Program-made: the position numbers and the translations under genes | The notes under the pieces: model-generated | The model's input: the letters and a program-made list of their open reading frames with translations, nothing else | Told to the model about the DNA's origin: nothing | Database searches by the model: none | DNA from: Thermanaerothrix sp034436175 | Lineage (GTDB): Bacteria > Chloroflexota > Anaerolineae > Anaerolineales > Anaerolineaceae | Reading direction: 5' to 3' | NCBI GenBank assembly: GCA_964427505.1 | Contig: CAYRUO010000001.1 | Span: 124,001 to 188,000, forward strand | Length of the DNA stretch: 64,000 nt | In this document: positions 43,332 to 52,170 of the stretch, in pieces | Layout: each line of letters opens with the position of its first letter | Numbering within the stretch: the stretch's first letter is position 1

Positions 43332-44116
43332 AACTTGGTTTTAATTCCAGAACGCGGCGTGTTGGTGGAGGCGAGGGCACGCCGTGCGCGGAATAACACT
43401 CGATTAGTAACCCATAGGGGAATGGCTAAAGCCAGGTGAATGGTAAGCGCCATCCCCAAAATGAGTCCCTGTGCGGAGAGAGCTTGGTTTAGCATCGGCC
43501 ACAGGGAAAGTGCTAGCCATTGCTCGATCCCGGCCAGAAAGGCGACCATGGCAAAGATGCCCAAGGCTACTGCCACAGCCCACCAGGCGCGGCGATCGGC
43601 GGCGGAAGGGATCATGGTACTGCTGACGGCAAAGGTGAGATAAAACCAGAGCCAGAAATCGGGTTGTTGGGTTAGGGCAAGCATCTGAGGTAGAAGGGCT
43701 TGCCAATTGGCTTGAAGCAAAGGCGGAAACAAGACGTTGAGACCCAAGTGATTCAACCCGAGGTAGGCGACCACAAGCGAGCCGGTGAAGAACGGCGCCG
43801 CACCAATTAGAGCATCACGTAGAAAGTCGGTTTTAGATGTTTGCACATAGCCCAATTGCAATTGTCCATCCGATGATAGGCGTGGGAGAAGAGAAAATCC
43901 ACGTAACGGGACACGCAGCAACCAGGCGGCGAGGACATGGCTGAATTCATGCAAGAACACGCCTGGAAAGAGAACGATGGAGAAGAGCGTCACCGCCAAG
44001 TTGGGGCGTCGGGTTAGCAGGTAAAAGAAAGCCTGCATCTCGTGATGCAGCCAACGCTGTATCACAAGGAAAAGAAGCAGAGTCAAACCAAAGGCGATTA
44101 AGCCCTCGAAAGCCAA
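43328..44116 (-). CDS. M50-like membrane metalloprotease family protein
   Basis: About 262 residues, six or so membrane helices. PGVFLHEFSHVLAAWLLRV gives a zinc HExxH. The second zinc motif of classical M50 proteases (NxxPxxxxDGG) is absent, so activity is uncertain. No ATG fits; TTG at 44116, seven bases after the tpiA stop, or TTG at 44146 are the options, hence the start is tentative. Translation is probably coupled to tpiA. Function unknown. Confidence 0.65.
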   Translation of the reverse strand: MAFEGLIAFGLTLLLFLVIQRWLHHEMQAFFYLLTRRPNLAVTLFSIVLFPGVFLHEFSHVLAAWLLRVPLRGFSLLPRLSSDGQLQLGYVQTSKTDFLRDALIGAAPFFTGSLVVAYLGLNHLGLNVLFPPLLQANWQALLPQMLALTQQPDFWLWFYLTFAVSSTMIPSAADRRAWWAVAVALGIFAMVAFLAGIEQWLALSLWPMLNQALSAQGLILGMALTIHLALAIPLWVTNRVLFRARRALASTNTPRSGIKTKF

Positions 44117-44123
44117 ATCGTTC

Positions 44124-44882
44124 TCACTTGGCGGCGGCCTCGACAATCTTTACGAACTCGGCGGCTTTTAGACTGGCACCACCTACCAAAGCGCCATCAA
44201 TTTGCGGTTGAGAGAAGAACTCAGCGGCGTTGGCGGCAGTTACCGAACCACCGTAGAGCACGCGGATGGTTTCGGCGACGGTGTTCCCAAACATTTTGGC
44301 CAGGGTTGGGCGGATGACTTCCGCTACAACGCGATTGGCATCTTCACCACTGGCGGCGCGTCCGGTGCCGATGGCCCAAACCGGTTCGTAAGCGATGACC
44401 AGCCCGCTGGCTTGTTCGGGTGTCAGGTCTTTCAGACCCTGTTCAATCTGGCGAGAGACGACCTCGGCGGTGCGTCCAGCTTCGTTTTCGGCCAGCGTTT
44501 CACCGATGCAGACGATGGGGGTAAGCCCATGGGCAAATGCGGCCCGTACCTTGCGGTTGACCGTTTCGTCGGTCTCGCCGAAATATGTGCGCCGCTCTGA
44601 GTGGCCCAGAATCACGTAATGACAGAACTCTTTAACCATTGCAGGGGCAATTTCACCGGTGAATGCACCGGCGGCTTCCCAGTGCATATTTTGGGCTCCC
44701 AGGCCGATATCGGTGCCACTCAGCATGGCGGCGATTGCCATCAGGCTGGTAAAAGGTGGACAGAGGACGCGTTCAACCGCTTTGACGGCTTGTAACCCCG
44801 GTAGCATTTCTGAAACCAGGACGCGCGCCTGCTCAACGGTTTTATTCATCTTCCAGTTTCCGGCAACAAAAGGTTTACGCAT
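44124..44882 (-). CDS. tpiA: Triosephosphate isomerase
   Basis: 252 residues. Glycolytic enzyme interconverting dihydroxyacetone phosphate and glyceraldehyde 3-phosphate. FVAGNWKMNKT with the active-site Asn/Lys, ILGHSERRTYFGE with the catalytic His, VIAYEPVWAIGTGRAA with the catalytic Glu, LYGGSVTAAN as the phosphate-binding loop. Complete. CAGGAGAAG precedes the ATG at 44882. Confidence 0.98.
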   Translation of the reverse strand: MRKPFVAGNWKMNKTVEQARVLVSEMLPGLQAVKAVERVLCPPFTSLMAIAAMLSGTDIGLGAQNMHWEAAGAFTGEIAPAMVKEFCHYVILGHSERRTYFGETDETVNRKVRAAFAHGLTPIVCIGETLAENEAGRTAEVVSRQIEQGLKDLTPEQASGLVIAYEPVWAIGTGRAASGEDANRVVAEVIRPTLAKMFGNTVAETIRVLYGGSVTAANAAEFFSQPQIDGALVGGASLKAAEFVKIVEAAAK

Positions 44883-44910
44883 GGTGGCTTCTCCTGAAGG
44901 GTTTTAAGAG

Positions 44911-46419
44911 TTATTTAGTCAATGATGAAAGATGATGATTAGTAGTAGAGAGGGGGGCCGTACTGGGTAACGGCTCCTCTAAAAAAGCCCCTTGGGACAT
45001 AAGGAAGAAACCGGTAAAACTGGTAAATAACCAGGGTAACATCCCGGCTTGCGCGTGGCTGGCCAGTAACAAAGCCGAGACCAGTAAATAAAGGCTTAAG
45101 ACACCTTCGCCCCATTTGAGATAATTATAGATGGTTCTTACGGAGGGGGGCATCGGTTTTGATTTCGAAGTTAGACCTTTGGGAGTGCGCTCAAACACGC
45201 CACCGTCATGAAGCCAACCGTCAACGGCTCCAAAGGCACACGTCAGGCTGATACCGATTCCAAGCAGCGCCATTCCCGGCAATAACTTTAAGCGCGATGC
45301 CAAACGGGGGTTGATTTCGGTTCGCGCGGTAAGGTATTCTGCGGCTAACCCCACTCCCCCGAGGATGCTCCAGAGGAAGAAACTGAAATACGAAGGTGCC
45401 CATAAACCCAAGGGGAGGATTAACAGGAAAGCCAGCACGGCGAAGGGGAACGGGACATACATGGCAAGGTGAAGCAAGCCCTGCAAACGCACCTTCCAGG
45501 GCAGAGGGGCACGCCACAGACGTACCCCGAGTTTGCGCAAGGTTTGGAGGCTACCTTTCGCCCAGCGGTATTGTTGTCGTCTAAGGGCGGCTAAGGTTTC
45601 GGGCAACTCCGCTAAGACGGTAACGTCGGGCAAGTAGAGCCCTTTCCAACCCAAAAGTTGGGCGCGGTACGCCAGATCGAGATCTTCGGTTAGGGTATCC
45701 CATTGCCATCCACCGGCAGCCTCAATGCACTCGCGGCGCCAGATGCCGCCTGAACCGTCAAAGCCGATGAAAAAACCGCCCGCGGCACGACCACCTTGTT
45801 CTACAATGGCGTGTCCGTCCATTGCCAGATTGACCAGGCGGGTGAGAAGGTTGGTATGAGCGTTGTAGTGGACCCACCGGGTCTGCACGAAACCAACGTT
45901 CGGATCTTGAAAGGCGGGCACGACCCGTTTCAGCCAGTCACGGGGAGGTAGGAAGTCAGCGTCAAAGATGGCAATCAACTCGCCTTTTGCGGTCGAGAGA
46001 CCCGAGGCCAGGTTGCCGGCTTTGTAGCCCTGGCGGTTGGCGCGGTGGCGGTAGACGATTTGAAACCCTTCACGTTGATAGCGTTCGACCAGCGCACGGG
46101 CAAGTGTGCTGGTTTCGTCGGTGGAGTCATCCAGGACCTGGATTTCCAGGCGATCACGGGGGTAGTCTAGACGCGTAACGGCGCGTAATAAGCGGGTAAT
46201 CAGTTGCCCTTCGTTATAGATTGGAAGTTGGACAGTGACTCGCGGCCACGAAGTGGGGGGCGTAAAATCGGAAGAGCGGGGGAGACGTTGGCGGTGACGC
46301 AAATACGTGTAAGCGAGGAACAGGCTGTTAAGCCCGGGAATGACTACCGCCAGCATACATAAGGCGTAGAGCACTTTAATTGCAGTAAGCAATGTTTCCC
46401 AGGCGATGACGTTGGTCAT
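44911..46419 (-). CDS. Processive GT2 glycosyltransferase (cellulose-synthase/ceramide-glucosyltransferase-like)
   Basis: 502 residues. One N-terminal helix, a cytoplasmic GT-A domain, and four or so C-terminal helices. Motifs: VQVLDDSTDE (first Asp), AIFDADFLPP (DxD), TEDLDLAYRA (TED general base) and QQYRWAKG (the QxxRW motif of processive enzymes). Similar proteins make beta-glucans, glycolipids or other membrane polysaccharides; the product is unknown. ATG at 46419 chosen because GGGGAGGAC precedes it; an in-frame GTG lies further upstream. No BcsB-like or PilZ partner nearby. Confidence 0.9.
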   Translation of the reverse strand: MTNVIAWETLLTAIKVLYALCMLAVVIPGLNSLFLAYTYLRHRQRLPRSSDFTPPTSWPRVTVQLPIYNEGQLITRLLRAVTRLDYPRDRLEIQVLDDSTDETSTLARALVERYQREGFQIVYRHRANRQGYKAGNLASGLSTAKGELIAIFDADFLPPRDWLKRVVPAFQDPNVGFVQTRWVHYNAHTNLLTRLVNLAMDGHAIVEQGGRAAGGFFIGFDGSGGIWRRECIEAAGGWQWDTLTEDLDLAYRAQLLGWKGLYLPDVTVLAELPETLAALRRQQYRWAKGSLQTLRKLGVRLWRAPLPWKVRLQGLLHLAMYVPFPFAVLAFLLILPLGLWAPSYFSFFLWSILGGVGLAAEYLTARTEINPRLASRLKLLPGMALLGIGISLTCAFGAVDGWLHDGGVFERTPKGLTSKSKPMPPSVRTIYNYLKWGEGVLSLYLLVSALLLASHAQAGMLPWLFTSFTGFFLMSQGAFLEEPLPSTAPLSTTNHHLSSLTK

Positions 46420-46531
46420 AATGTCCTCCCCATCAAAGCAGTGGGGCTTTGCAAGCGCTAATTCTACCACTGTTGTGTTAATGAAAGATTTGAGAAAATA
46501 GGATTAGTACTGGAAAGACGATGTAAGTTCC

Positions 46532-46560
46532 TTGTCGAACCATGGGGGTTGTGTTAAAAT
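46532..46560 (+). promoter_or_regulatory. Promoter of tRNA-His
   Basis: TTGTCG, 17-base spacer, TAAAAT; start expected near 46567, nine bases before the tRNA. Confidence 0.8.
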
Positions 46561-46575
46561 CAAAACCAGACATAC

Positions 46576-46648
46576 GGTGGCTGTAGCTCAAAGGCAGAGC
46601 ACCTGACTGTGGATCAGGTGGTTGTGGGTTCGACCCCCATCAGCCACC
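46576..46648 (+). tRNA. tRNA-His (anticodon GTG)
   Basis: Cloverleaf with the extra G(-1) paired to C73 (GGTGGCTG / CAGCCACC), anticodon loop CTGTGGA and T arm GTGGGTTCGACCCCCAT. CCA is not encoded. A T-run (TTTTTTAT) right after the gene may end transcription. Confidence 0.98.
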
Positions 46649-46705
46649 CCTTTTTTATATATTGTTTTGTGTAATAGGCATTCTCTAGGATTGCCCTTTT
46701 TAAAA

Positions 46706-48547
46706 TTAGCGTCTCAGGTGGTATGGAACGTCAATGATGACGCGTTGGAATCCCATGCGCCGCCGCCGATAGAGCAGTGCGGTTTTAAGCAACCAGGCGG
46801 ATTGGTTATGCAGAAAGAAGTGCCACCAGCGCGCCGGGACAAACTCCGGTAACATGACCACGGCCAGTTGCCCATCGTTATGTTCCCGATCGGTCTCATC
46901 TAAAAAATCTAAGAGAGGCCCCACCAGGGAGCGGTAAGGGGAAGGTAAAACGACCAGAGGAATATCTGGCCATAGGCCTGCCCATTTGCTCCGGATCTGT
47001 TCGCCGCTTCCGGGTTCTAATTCCACAAAAACGGCAGTGATCTCTTGCCCGATGGCGCGGGCAAAATTGACAGCATTAACAATCCCTTTGTGAACGCCTG
47101 AGATGGGGATCACAATACGGGGACGAGGTGGAATGGAGGTGGGAAGATCCGCAACATTAGAAAGCGACAACTCTTGGGCAACGTCTCGGTAGTGGTCACG
47201 GATGCGCATAAATCCGAATGTCAGCAGTGCAATCGCGATAGGCACAACCCACGCCCCTTCGGTAAATTTGCTGACCCCGACGATGATCATGGTTGCCCCT
47301 GTGATCAATCCCCCAAGGCCGTTCAAAAAGGCTTTCATTTTCCAATGCTTGCCGCGGGTTCGCTGCCAATGGTTGACCATTCCAATCTGTGAAAGGGTGA
47401 AGGCTAGGAAGGCGCCCACGGCGAACAAGGGGATCAAAGCGTGGGTATCTCCACCAAATAGAAGGATGAGCAGACCGGCGACACCGGCTAAGGTGAGGAT
47501 CCCGTTGGAATAAACCAGCCGATCGCCTAACCCGGCCAGTTGGTGCGGTAGAAAACCGTCGCGAGCGAGAATGGCGGCCAGACGAGGAAAATCGGCAAAA
47601 CTGGTGTTGGCGGCCACGGCCAGGATGAGCAGTGTGCTGAGTTGCACAAGGAAGTAAAACGGACTCTCCCCGAAAATGCGATGGGCTAGAGCAGAAAGAA
47701 TGGTCTCTTCCGCCCGGGGAATGACGGCTAAAAATTGGGTTAGGCCAATACTACCGACAAAGAGCATTCCCATAAGTATGGCCATAATGATCAACGTCTG
47801 TCCGGCGTTGCGTGCTTCAGGGGGGCGAAAGGCGGGGATACCGTTGCTGATGGCTTCAATACCGGTCATTGCCGTGCATCCGGTAGCAAAGGCGTGTAAA
47901 ACCAGTAGCGGGGTCAAAGACTGAACCGCTGGTGGGGCCACGGAGGTAAGATGACCAGGACCTTCTACAATCAATCGTACCAGGCCAATTCCAATCATAA
48001 GCAGGAAAGCCCCCAGAAAGGAATAGACGGGGACCGCCATTACCGTTCCCGATTCCTGAATACCCCGTAAATTGATCACCGTAATGATGACTAGCAGGAT
48101 GAGCGCCAATTCTACCTTGTAGGCCCAGAGGGCGGGAAACGCCGAAGCAAGTGCGGCAACACCAGCAGTTAGGCTCACCGCAGCCGTCAAACTGTAATCC
48201 ACAGTTAAAGCAGCGGCAGCGATCAACCCCGGAAGTGTCCCTAGATTTTCGCGGGCGACAATATAAGCGCCACCCCCGGAAGGATAACCATGAATAGTTT
48301 GATAATAAGAGGTAGCCACGATGATCAGCAAACCCGTGATCGCTAACCCAATAGGCCACGAGAAAGCCAGGCCAGCGCTTCCAGCCACAACGAGACTAAG
48401 GTAAATTTCCTGGTTAGCATAGGCCACCGAAGAAAGCGCATCGGGGGAGAAGGCCGCCAAAGCCCGGATTTTGTCTAAGCGCTCATGGGCTAAATTTTGA
48501 GTAGGAAGGGGAGACCCTATGATCAAGTGCCAGAGATGACTTAACAC
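46706..48547 (-). CDS. APC-superfamily permease with C-terminal USP-like domain
   Basis: About 613 residues. Twelve membrane helices carry an APC-type amino-acid/cation permease: SSVAYANQEIYLSLVVAG, YPSGGGAYIVARENLG, ESGTVMAVPVYSFLGAFLLM. The last 130 residues form a cytoplasmic alpha/beta domain (RIVIPISGVHKGIVNAVNFA) like the universal-stress-type domains of such permeases. No ATG at the N-terminus fits; the start is probably the GTG at 48547 three bases after GGAGG, but the frame is open to 48676. Substrate not predictable. Confidence 0.85.
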   Translation of the reverse strand: MLSHLWHLIIGSPLPTQNLAHERLDKIRALAAFSPDALSSVAYANQEIYLSLVVAGSAGLAFSWPIGLAITGLLIIVATSYYQTIHGYPSGGGAYIVARENLGTLPGLIAAAALTVDYSLTAAVSLTAGVAALASAFPALWAYKVELALILLVIITVINLRGIQESGTVMAVPVYSFLGAFLLMIGIGLVRLIVEGPGHLTSVAPPAVQSLTPLLVLHAFATGCTAMTGIEAISNGIPAFRPPEARNAGQTLIIMAILMGMLFVGSIGLTQFLAVIPRAEETILSALAHRIFGESPFYFLVQLSTLLILAVAANTSFADFPRLAAILARDGFLPHQLAGLGDRLVYSNGILTLAGVAGLLILLFGGDTHALIPLFAVGAFLAFTLSQIGMVNHWQRTRGKHWKMKAFLNGLGGLITGATMIIVGVSKFTEGAWVVPIAIALLTFGFMRIRDHYRDVAQELSLSNVADLPTSIPPRPRIVIPISGVHKGIVNAVNFARAIGQEITAVFVELEPGSGEQIRSKWAGLWPDIPLVVLPSPYRSLVGPLLDFLDETDREHNDGQLAVVMLPEFVPARWWHFFLHNQSAWLLKTALLYRRRRMGFQRVIIDVPYHLRR

Positions 48548-48723
48548 ACCAGCCTCCGGAAACGCTTTATTCTTCGTTTGAGTATACTGCGTACCGGTTG
48601 TCTTGTTTGCGCCGATTTTCTTGCCAATTAATGAGCAAAAGTGTTTTGCTCTTTGTTTGATTTCGGTTAAAATCAAATTACCCCGTCACCCCGGTTCTTG
48701 GCCTTTTATAAGGTCGTCCTGAT

Positions 48724-49497
48724 ATGAGTCTTTCCGGTCATCTTCTGATTCTGGAGCCCGACCAGGCCCTTCGTTTATGGTTGGTTTCCTTAATCGCGCC
48801 CCTTGGGTTGAGGATAACCACGGTTTCATCCCTTGAAACAGCCGTGACCCTGCTGGCCAGCGAGGGTTTTGACATCTTGCTTGCTGATATTCGTCACGAA
48901 GGTGAGGGGGGTGCTCTGGAAAAGGCGTTGGAAGATTACAAGAAACGTGTCAAGGCTGTTTTTCTGATCTCGCCTGGGATTAAGCCAACCGCGGAGACTT
49001 GGTTAACCCCCCTTATGGTGTTACAAAAACCTCTACCTCCACGTAGTCTCATCGAGGCCATTACGGCTTTGCAAGCCCAAGGCACAGAGACCAAGGAATC
49101 CAATTACGTTGTTCATGCATCGAGCGCTCTCTATATGACCGCGTGCCCATTGCAGTTCGAGCGCCTTTCGGTTTATCTTGATAATGGGGTCATTCTGGAT
49201 GCGCAGAACCGGGTGCTGCGGACGACGGAGCGGATTGTGCGTCTTTCATTGACTGAAGCCCGGCTGATGGAATCGCTTTTGGCGAATCATGGCGTGGCTC
49301 TGCCGTATGAAGATCTTGGACGCTTAGTCTATGGCTGTTCCATAGACCGTGTTGAAGCGGCTCGCTTGTTAAGTCCACTGGCTAGTCGGTTGCGGCGCAA
49401 ACTCGGCCAAGTTGGGGGAAGCCATTGGCTACACAATCAGCGGCAGTTGGGCTACTGCCTTCAGGTTGCTGCTACCCCCGGTCCGCTGATCGAGTAA
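48724..49497 (+). CDS. Response-regulator-like protein with winged-helix output
   Basis: 257 residues. The receiver part (1-120) is atypical: HLLILEPDQALR offers only EPD in place of the acidic pair, DILLADIRHEGEGG holds the phosphoacceptor Asp, and LQKPLPPRSL the Lys. The C-terminal domain (about 150-250) resembles an OmpR-type winged helix (RIVRLSLTEARLMESLLANH). DNA binding is likely, phosphorylation less sure. Transcribed away from the APC permease gene and towards the EamA gene of the large signalling operon. Start ATG 48724, ribosome site AAGG. Confidence 0.75.
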   Translation: MSLSGHLLILEPDQALRLWLVSLIAPLGLRITTVSSLETAVTLLASEGFDILLADIRHEGEGGALEKALEDYKKRVKAVFLISPGIKPTAETWLTPLMVLQKPLPPRSLIEAITALQAQGTETKESNYVVHASSALYMTACPLQFERLSVYLDNGVILDAQNRVLRTTERIVRLSLTEARLMESLLANHGVALPYEDLGRLVYGCSIDRVEAARLLSPLASRLRRKLGQVGGSHWLHNQRQLGYCLQVAATPGPLIE

Positions 49498-49504
49498 TCC
49501 AGGG

Positions 49505-50449
49505 TTAACGTTGCCAGGGAAGGTCAATTTCCGGTAATTGCGGTGGGTTCAACCATCGCAACCAGCCACTGCTGGTGCGGCGCTCCGGTGTGGGTGGATC
49601 AAGTGCAACCAAGGTCATGCTTCCGGCGATTAATAATGCCCCTATCCATTGCGCAGGGCTGAGGCGTTCATTCAGCCAGACTTGTGCTAAAAGGACCGTA
49701 ACAAGAAGTTCGCTTAATCCCAAGAGGGCGGTTTGAAGTCCGCCCAGATTTTTGACGCCAAGGAACAAGGTGAGGCGAGAAAGAAAAGTGACACCGGCCA
49801 TTCCGAGCACCGGCCACCACGCCAGGGTAAGGGGTGGAAGCGTTGGGTGAGTAACACCAAAGGCAATACCCACGGTAATCGCCATAGCCAGAAGGGTGTA
49901 GAACGTCACGGTTGGCGCTGGGGCTTCGTATAGGATGCGCTGATTGATAATAAGGTGAAGCGCGTAGAAAAGCGCGGCTAGCAACATCATCAGGGCGCCT
50001 GCCAAATCCACCGGCGTATGACCGGTGCGAATCAATAAATAGATACCGGGTAACGCCAAAGTGAGGCGCAGGAGGGTAATTGGGCCGATTTTCTGCCGGT
50101 CTAGCCAGAGCCACAGTGCCACGAAAAGAGGATAAAACGAGTAAATCAGGTGACCTACGCTGGCATCCAAACGAACCAAAGCAGTGTAGTAAAAAATGGA
50201 GCCAATCCCATTGATGATCCCAGCGATTAGGCAACCTACTAGTCCTACCGGATAGATATAGAAGAACTGGCGCTGAAAGTTCATGGCTCCTAACATCAAA
50301 AGTGCGGCAATGGCGCTGCGTAAGGCAACGACTGCCAACGGGGAGAAGCCGGCTCCAAAAGCCTGTTTGCCAAAGATGGGCATGGCGCCCATAAACAGCG
50401 CCGATGCCAGCGCTGCAATTACCCCCTGGGAACGCCGGTTAGCCCACAT
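49505..50449 (-). CDS. EamA-family (DMT superfamily) transporter
   Basis: 314 residues with ten membrane helices in two EamA repeats (ALASALFMGAMPIFGKQAF, then LMMLLAALFYALHLIINQ). This family includes exporters for threonine/homoserine, cysteine and other metabolites. GAGGT precedes the ATG at 50449. It starts 23 bases after the PLP-enzyme/receiver fusion, on the same strand. Export of an amino acid made or altered by that enzyme is an attractive inference, not shown. Confidence 0.88.
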   Translation of the reverse strand: MWANRRSQGVIAALASALFMGAMPIFGKQAFGAGFSPLAVVALRSAIAALLMLGAMNFQRQFFYIYPVGLVGCLIAGIINGIGSIFYYTALVRLDASVGHLIYSFYPLFVALWLWLDRQKIGPITLLRLTLALPGIYLLIRTGHTPVDLAGALMMLLAALFYALHLIINQRILYEAPAPTVTFYTLLAMAITVGIAFGVTHPTLPPLTLAWWPVLGMAGVTFLSRLTLFLGVKNLGGLQTALLGLSELLVTVLLAQVWLNERLSPAQWIGALLIAGSMTLVALDPPTPERRTSSGWLRWLNPPQLPEIDLPWQR

Positions 50450-50472
50450 TTGTTGACCTCATTAGGGTGGCT

Positions 50473-52158
50473 TCATTTCAGCAACGCGCGAACTTCATCC
50501 AATAGATCGTCGCTCATGAAATCTCCTTTCTGCATCAGGGATTGGATGTGTCCGCGCAGGCGGTCCTTTTCTGCTGGGGTTAACTCCTTGGCAGTCACCA
50601 CGATAATTGGGATATCTGCCGTTTCGGGCTGGGCTTGTAGGGCTTCGATGACACCAAAGCCGTCAATTTCCGGCATCATGAGATCCAGGATGATTAGGTC
50701 GGGGTGTTCACGTTGGGCGAGTTCGATGGCTTCGCGGCCACTGGCGGCTTCATAGAGGGTGTACTCCCCTTGGGATTGGAGAATGCGGCGGATCAGACGT
50801 CGTGCTTCGGGATGATCATCTACGATCGCAATACGTGGGAAGCGGTCAATGGTGATCTTGCTCAACGCTGCCAGCAGACCTTCTTCGGCGCCGGCGTGGA
50901 TGGCTTCGGAGACTACAACGTTGCGTGACCAGCCATCGCCAACGACCGCGCGCTCAACCGGTAACGTGTGCCCCGAAATATTCATGACGACCACCTCATG
51001 GGGCTTGATTTGCCCACTACGTACCAATTTGATCAAGCCGGCGCACGCCACCGCTGCTGCCGGTTCAACGGACATTCCTTCCATTTTGGCCAGGAAGTGG
51101 ATCGCTCGAAAGGCCTCTTCATCGCTAACGGCTTCAAAAGCCCCGCCCGATCCTTCCAACATCCCATTGCGGAGCAGGGTATAGGTTCGCCCAGGATCGC
51201 CGGTTGCCAGCGTGGCAATATTGGTGCGGGGGGATTGGACCGGAATGGCCGTCTCACGACCCTGCTTCCAAGCATTCACCATCGGGGCGCAACCCTCCAC
51301 CTGGATAACCCCGATCTTGGGGATTTTGTCAATCCAGCCCATTTCATACATCTCACGAAAGCCCTTGAGCACACCTAATGGGCCCATTCCACCGCTCACG
51401 GCCTGGATATACCAGTCCGGCGCTTGCCAGCGCGGTTGTCCGCTACTCACAGGATTGTCGGAATTGTTAAGCACCTCTCCCAATTGTTCGGCAATTTCAT
51501 AAGCGATGGTTTTCATGGACTCAATGTTGGCAATGCTTCGCGCCCCGGCGTCCAGGTAGATTCCGCGCTGACGGGCAAATTCGGCGGCCACCTGCTTGGC
51601 TTGATCATAGGATCCGGTGACTTTGATAACTTGGGTGCCGTAAAGCGCCACCTCGCGCATTTTTGCCGCGGGGACAAGGCTGGTGAGAAACGCCCAAAGT
51701 TTGATCCCGGCGCGGGCCGCATACGCTGAATAGGCGATAGCGACGTTCCCGGTCGAGGCCAAAACGACCTCACGCACCCCTACGGTCTTGAGGGCAGAGA
51801 TGCTGAGCGCTGCCTGACGATCCTTAAACGAGGAAGTGGGCCCCTGGCGTTCATCTTTCATGAAAATATTGGCTAACCCCAGCATCATGCCCAAGTTAAG
51901 CGCGCGAATGAGCGGTGTGCCCCCTTCGGAAAGGCGTAATTCAGGGGTTGGCTGCGTTACCGGCAGCAATTCGCGATAGCGCCAGAGGTCGAAGGGGCGT
52001 TCCTTTAGCCGGGGTGGGAGGGCACGAGAGAGGTACGTGTAATCATAAACGGCCTTACGCCACATGCCTCCACAATGGGGGCATGTTGTTTCAAGCGGGT
52101 GGTAAGGCGTCCGAAAACCGCAGTCCAGGCACTCAATTTGGCAGTGTTCGTTGAGCAT
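50473..52158 (-). CDS. Threonine-synthase-like PLP enzyme fused to a C-terminal receiver domain
   Basis: 561 residues. A zinc-ribbon (Cys10/13/26/29, IECLDCGF...TTCPHCGG) leads a fold-type II PLP enzyme: LSEGGTPLI, the PLP lysine Lys112 in QGPTSSFKDRQ, STGNVAIAYSAYAA, and QAVSGGMGPLGVLKGFRE. This matches threonine synthase (O-phosphohomoserine to threonine), though a related lyase cannot be excluded. Residues about 442-560 are a receiver: PRIAIVDDHPEARRL (Asp447/448), LIILDLMMPEIDGFG (phosphoacceptor Asp492), IIVVTAKEL. A threonine synthase with a receiver is unusual. It follows the hybrid kinase gene by 12 bases and precedes an EamA exporter. Confidence 0.9.
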   Translation of the reverse strand: MLNEHCQIECLDCGFRTPYHPLETTCPHCGGMWRKAVYDYTYLSRALPPRLKERPFDLWRYRELLPVTQPTPELRLSEGGTPLIRALNLGMMLGLANIFMKDERQGPTSSFKDRQAALSISALKTVGVREVVLASTGNVAIAYSAYAARAGIKLWAFLTSLVPAAKMREVALYGTQVIKVTGSYDQAKQVAAEFARQRGIYLDAGARSIANIESMKTIAYEIAEQLGEVLNNSDNPVSSGQPRWQAPDWYIQAVSGGMGPLGVLKGFREMYEMGWIDKIPKIGVIQVEGCAPMVNAWKQGRETAIPVQSPRTNIATLATGDPGRTYTLLRNGMLEGSGGAFEAVSDEEAFRAIHFLAKMEGMSVEPAAAVACAGLIKLVRSGQIKPHEVVVMNISGHTLPVERAVVGDGWSRNVVVSEAIHAGAEEGLLAALSKITIDRFPRIAIVDDHPEARRLIRRILQSQGEYTLYEAASGREAIELAQREHPDLIILDLMMPEIDGFGVIEALQAQPETADIPIIVVTAKELTPAEKDRLRGHIQSLMQKGDFMSDDLLDEVRALLK

Positions 52159-52170
52159 GATGATGCTTCC

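Noticed and set aside
49668..50234. 188-codon open frame overlapping the EamA gene on the same strand
   Set aside because: No hydrophobic pattern or motif, while the EamA frame shows ten helices.
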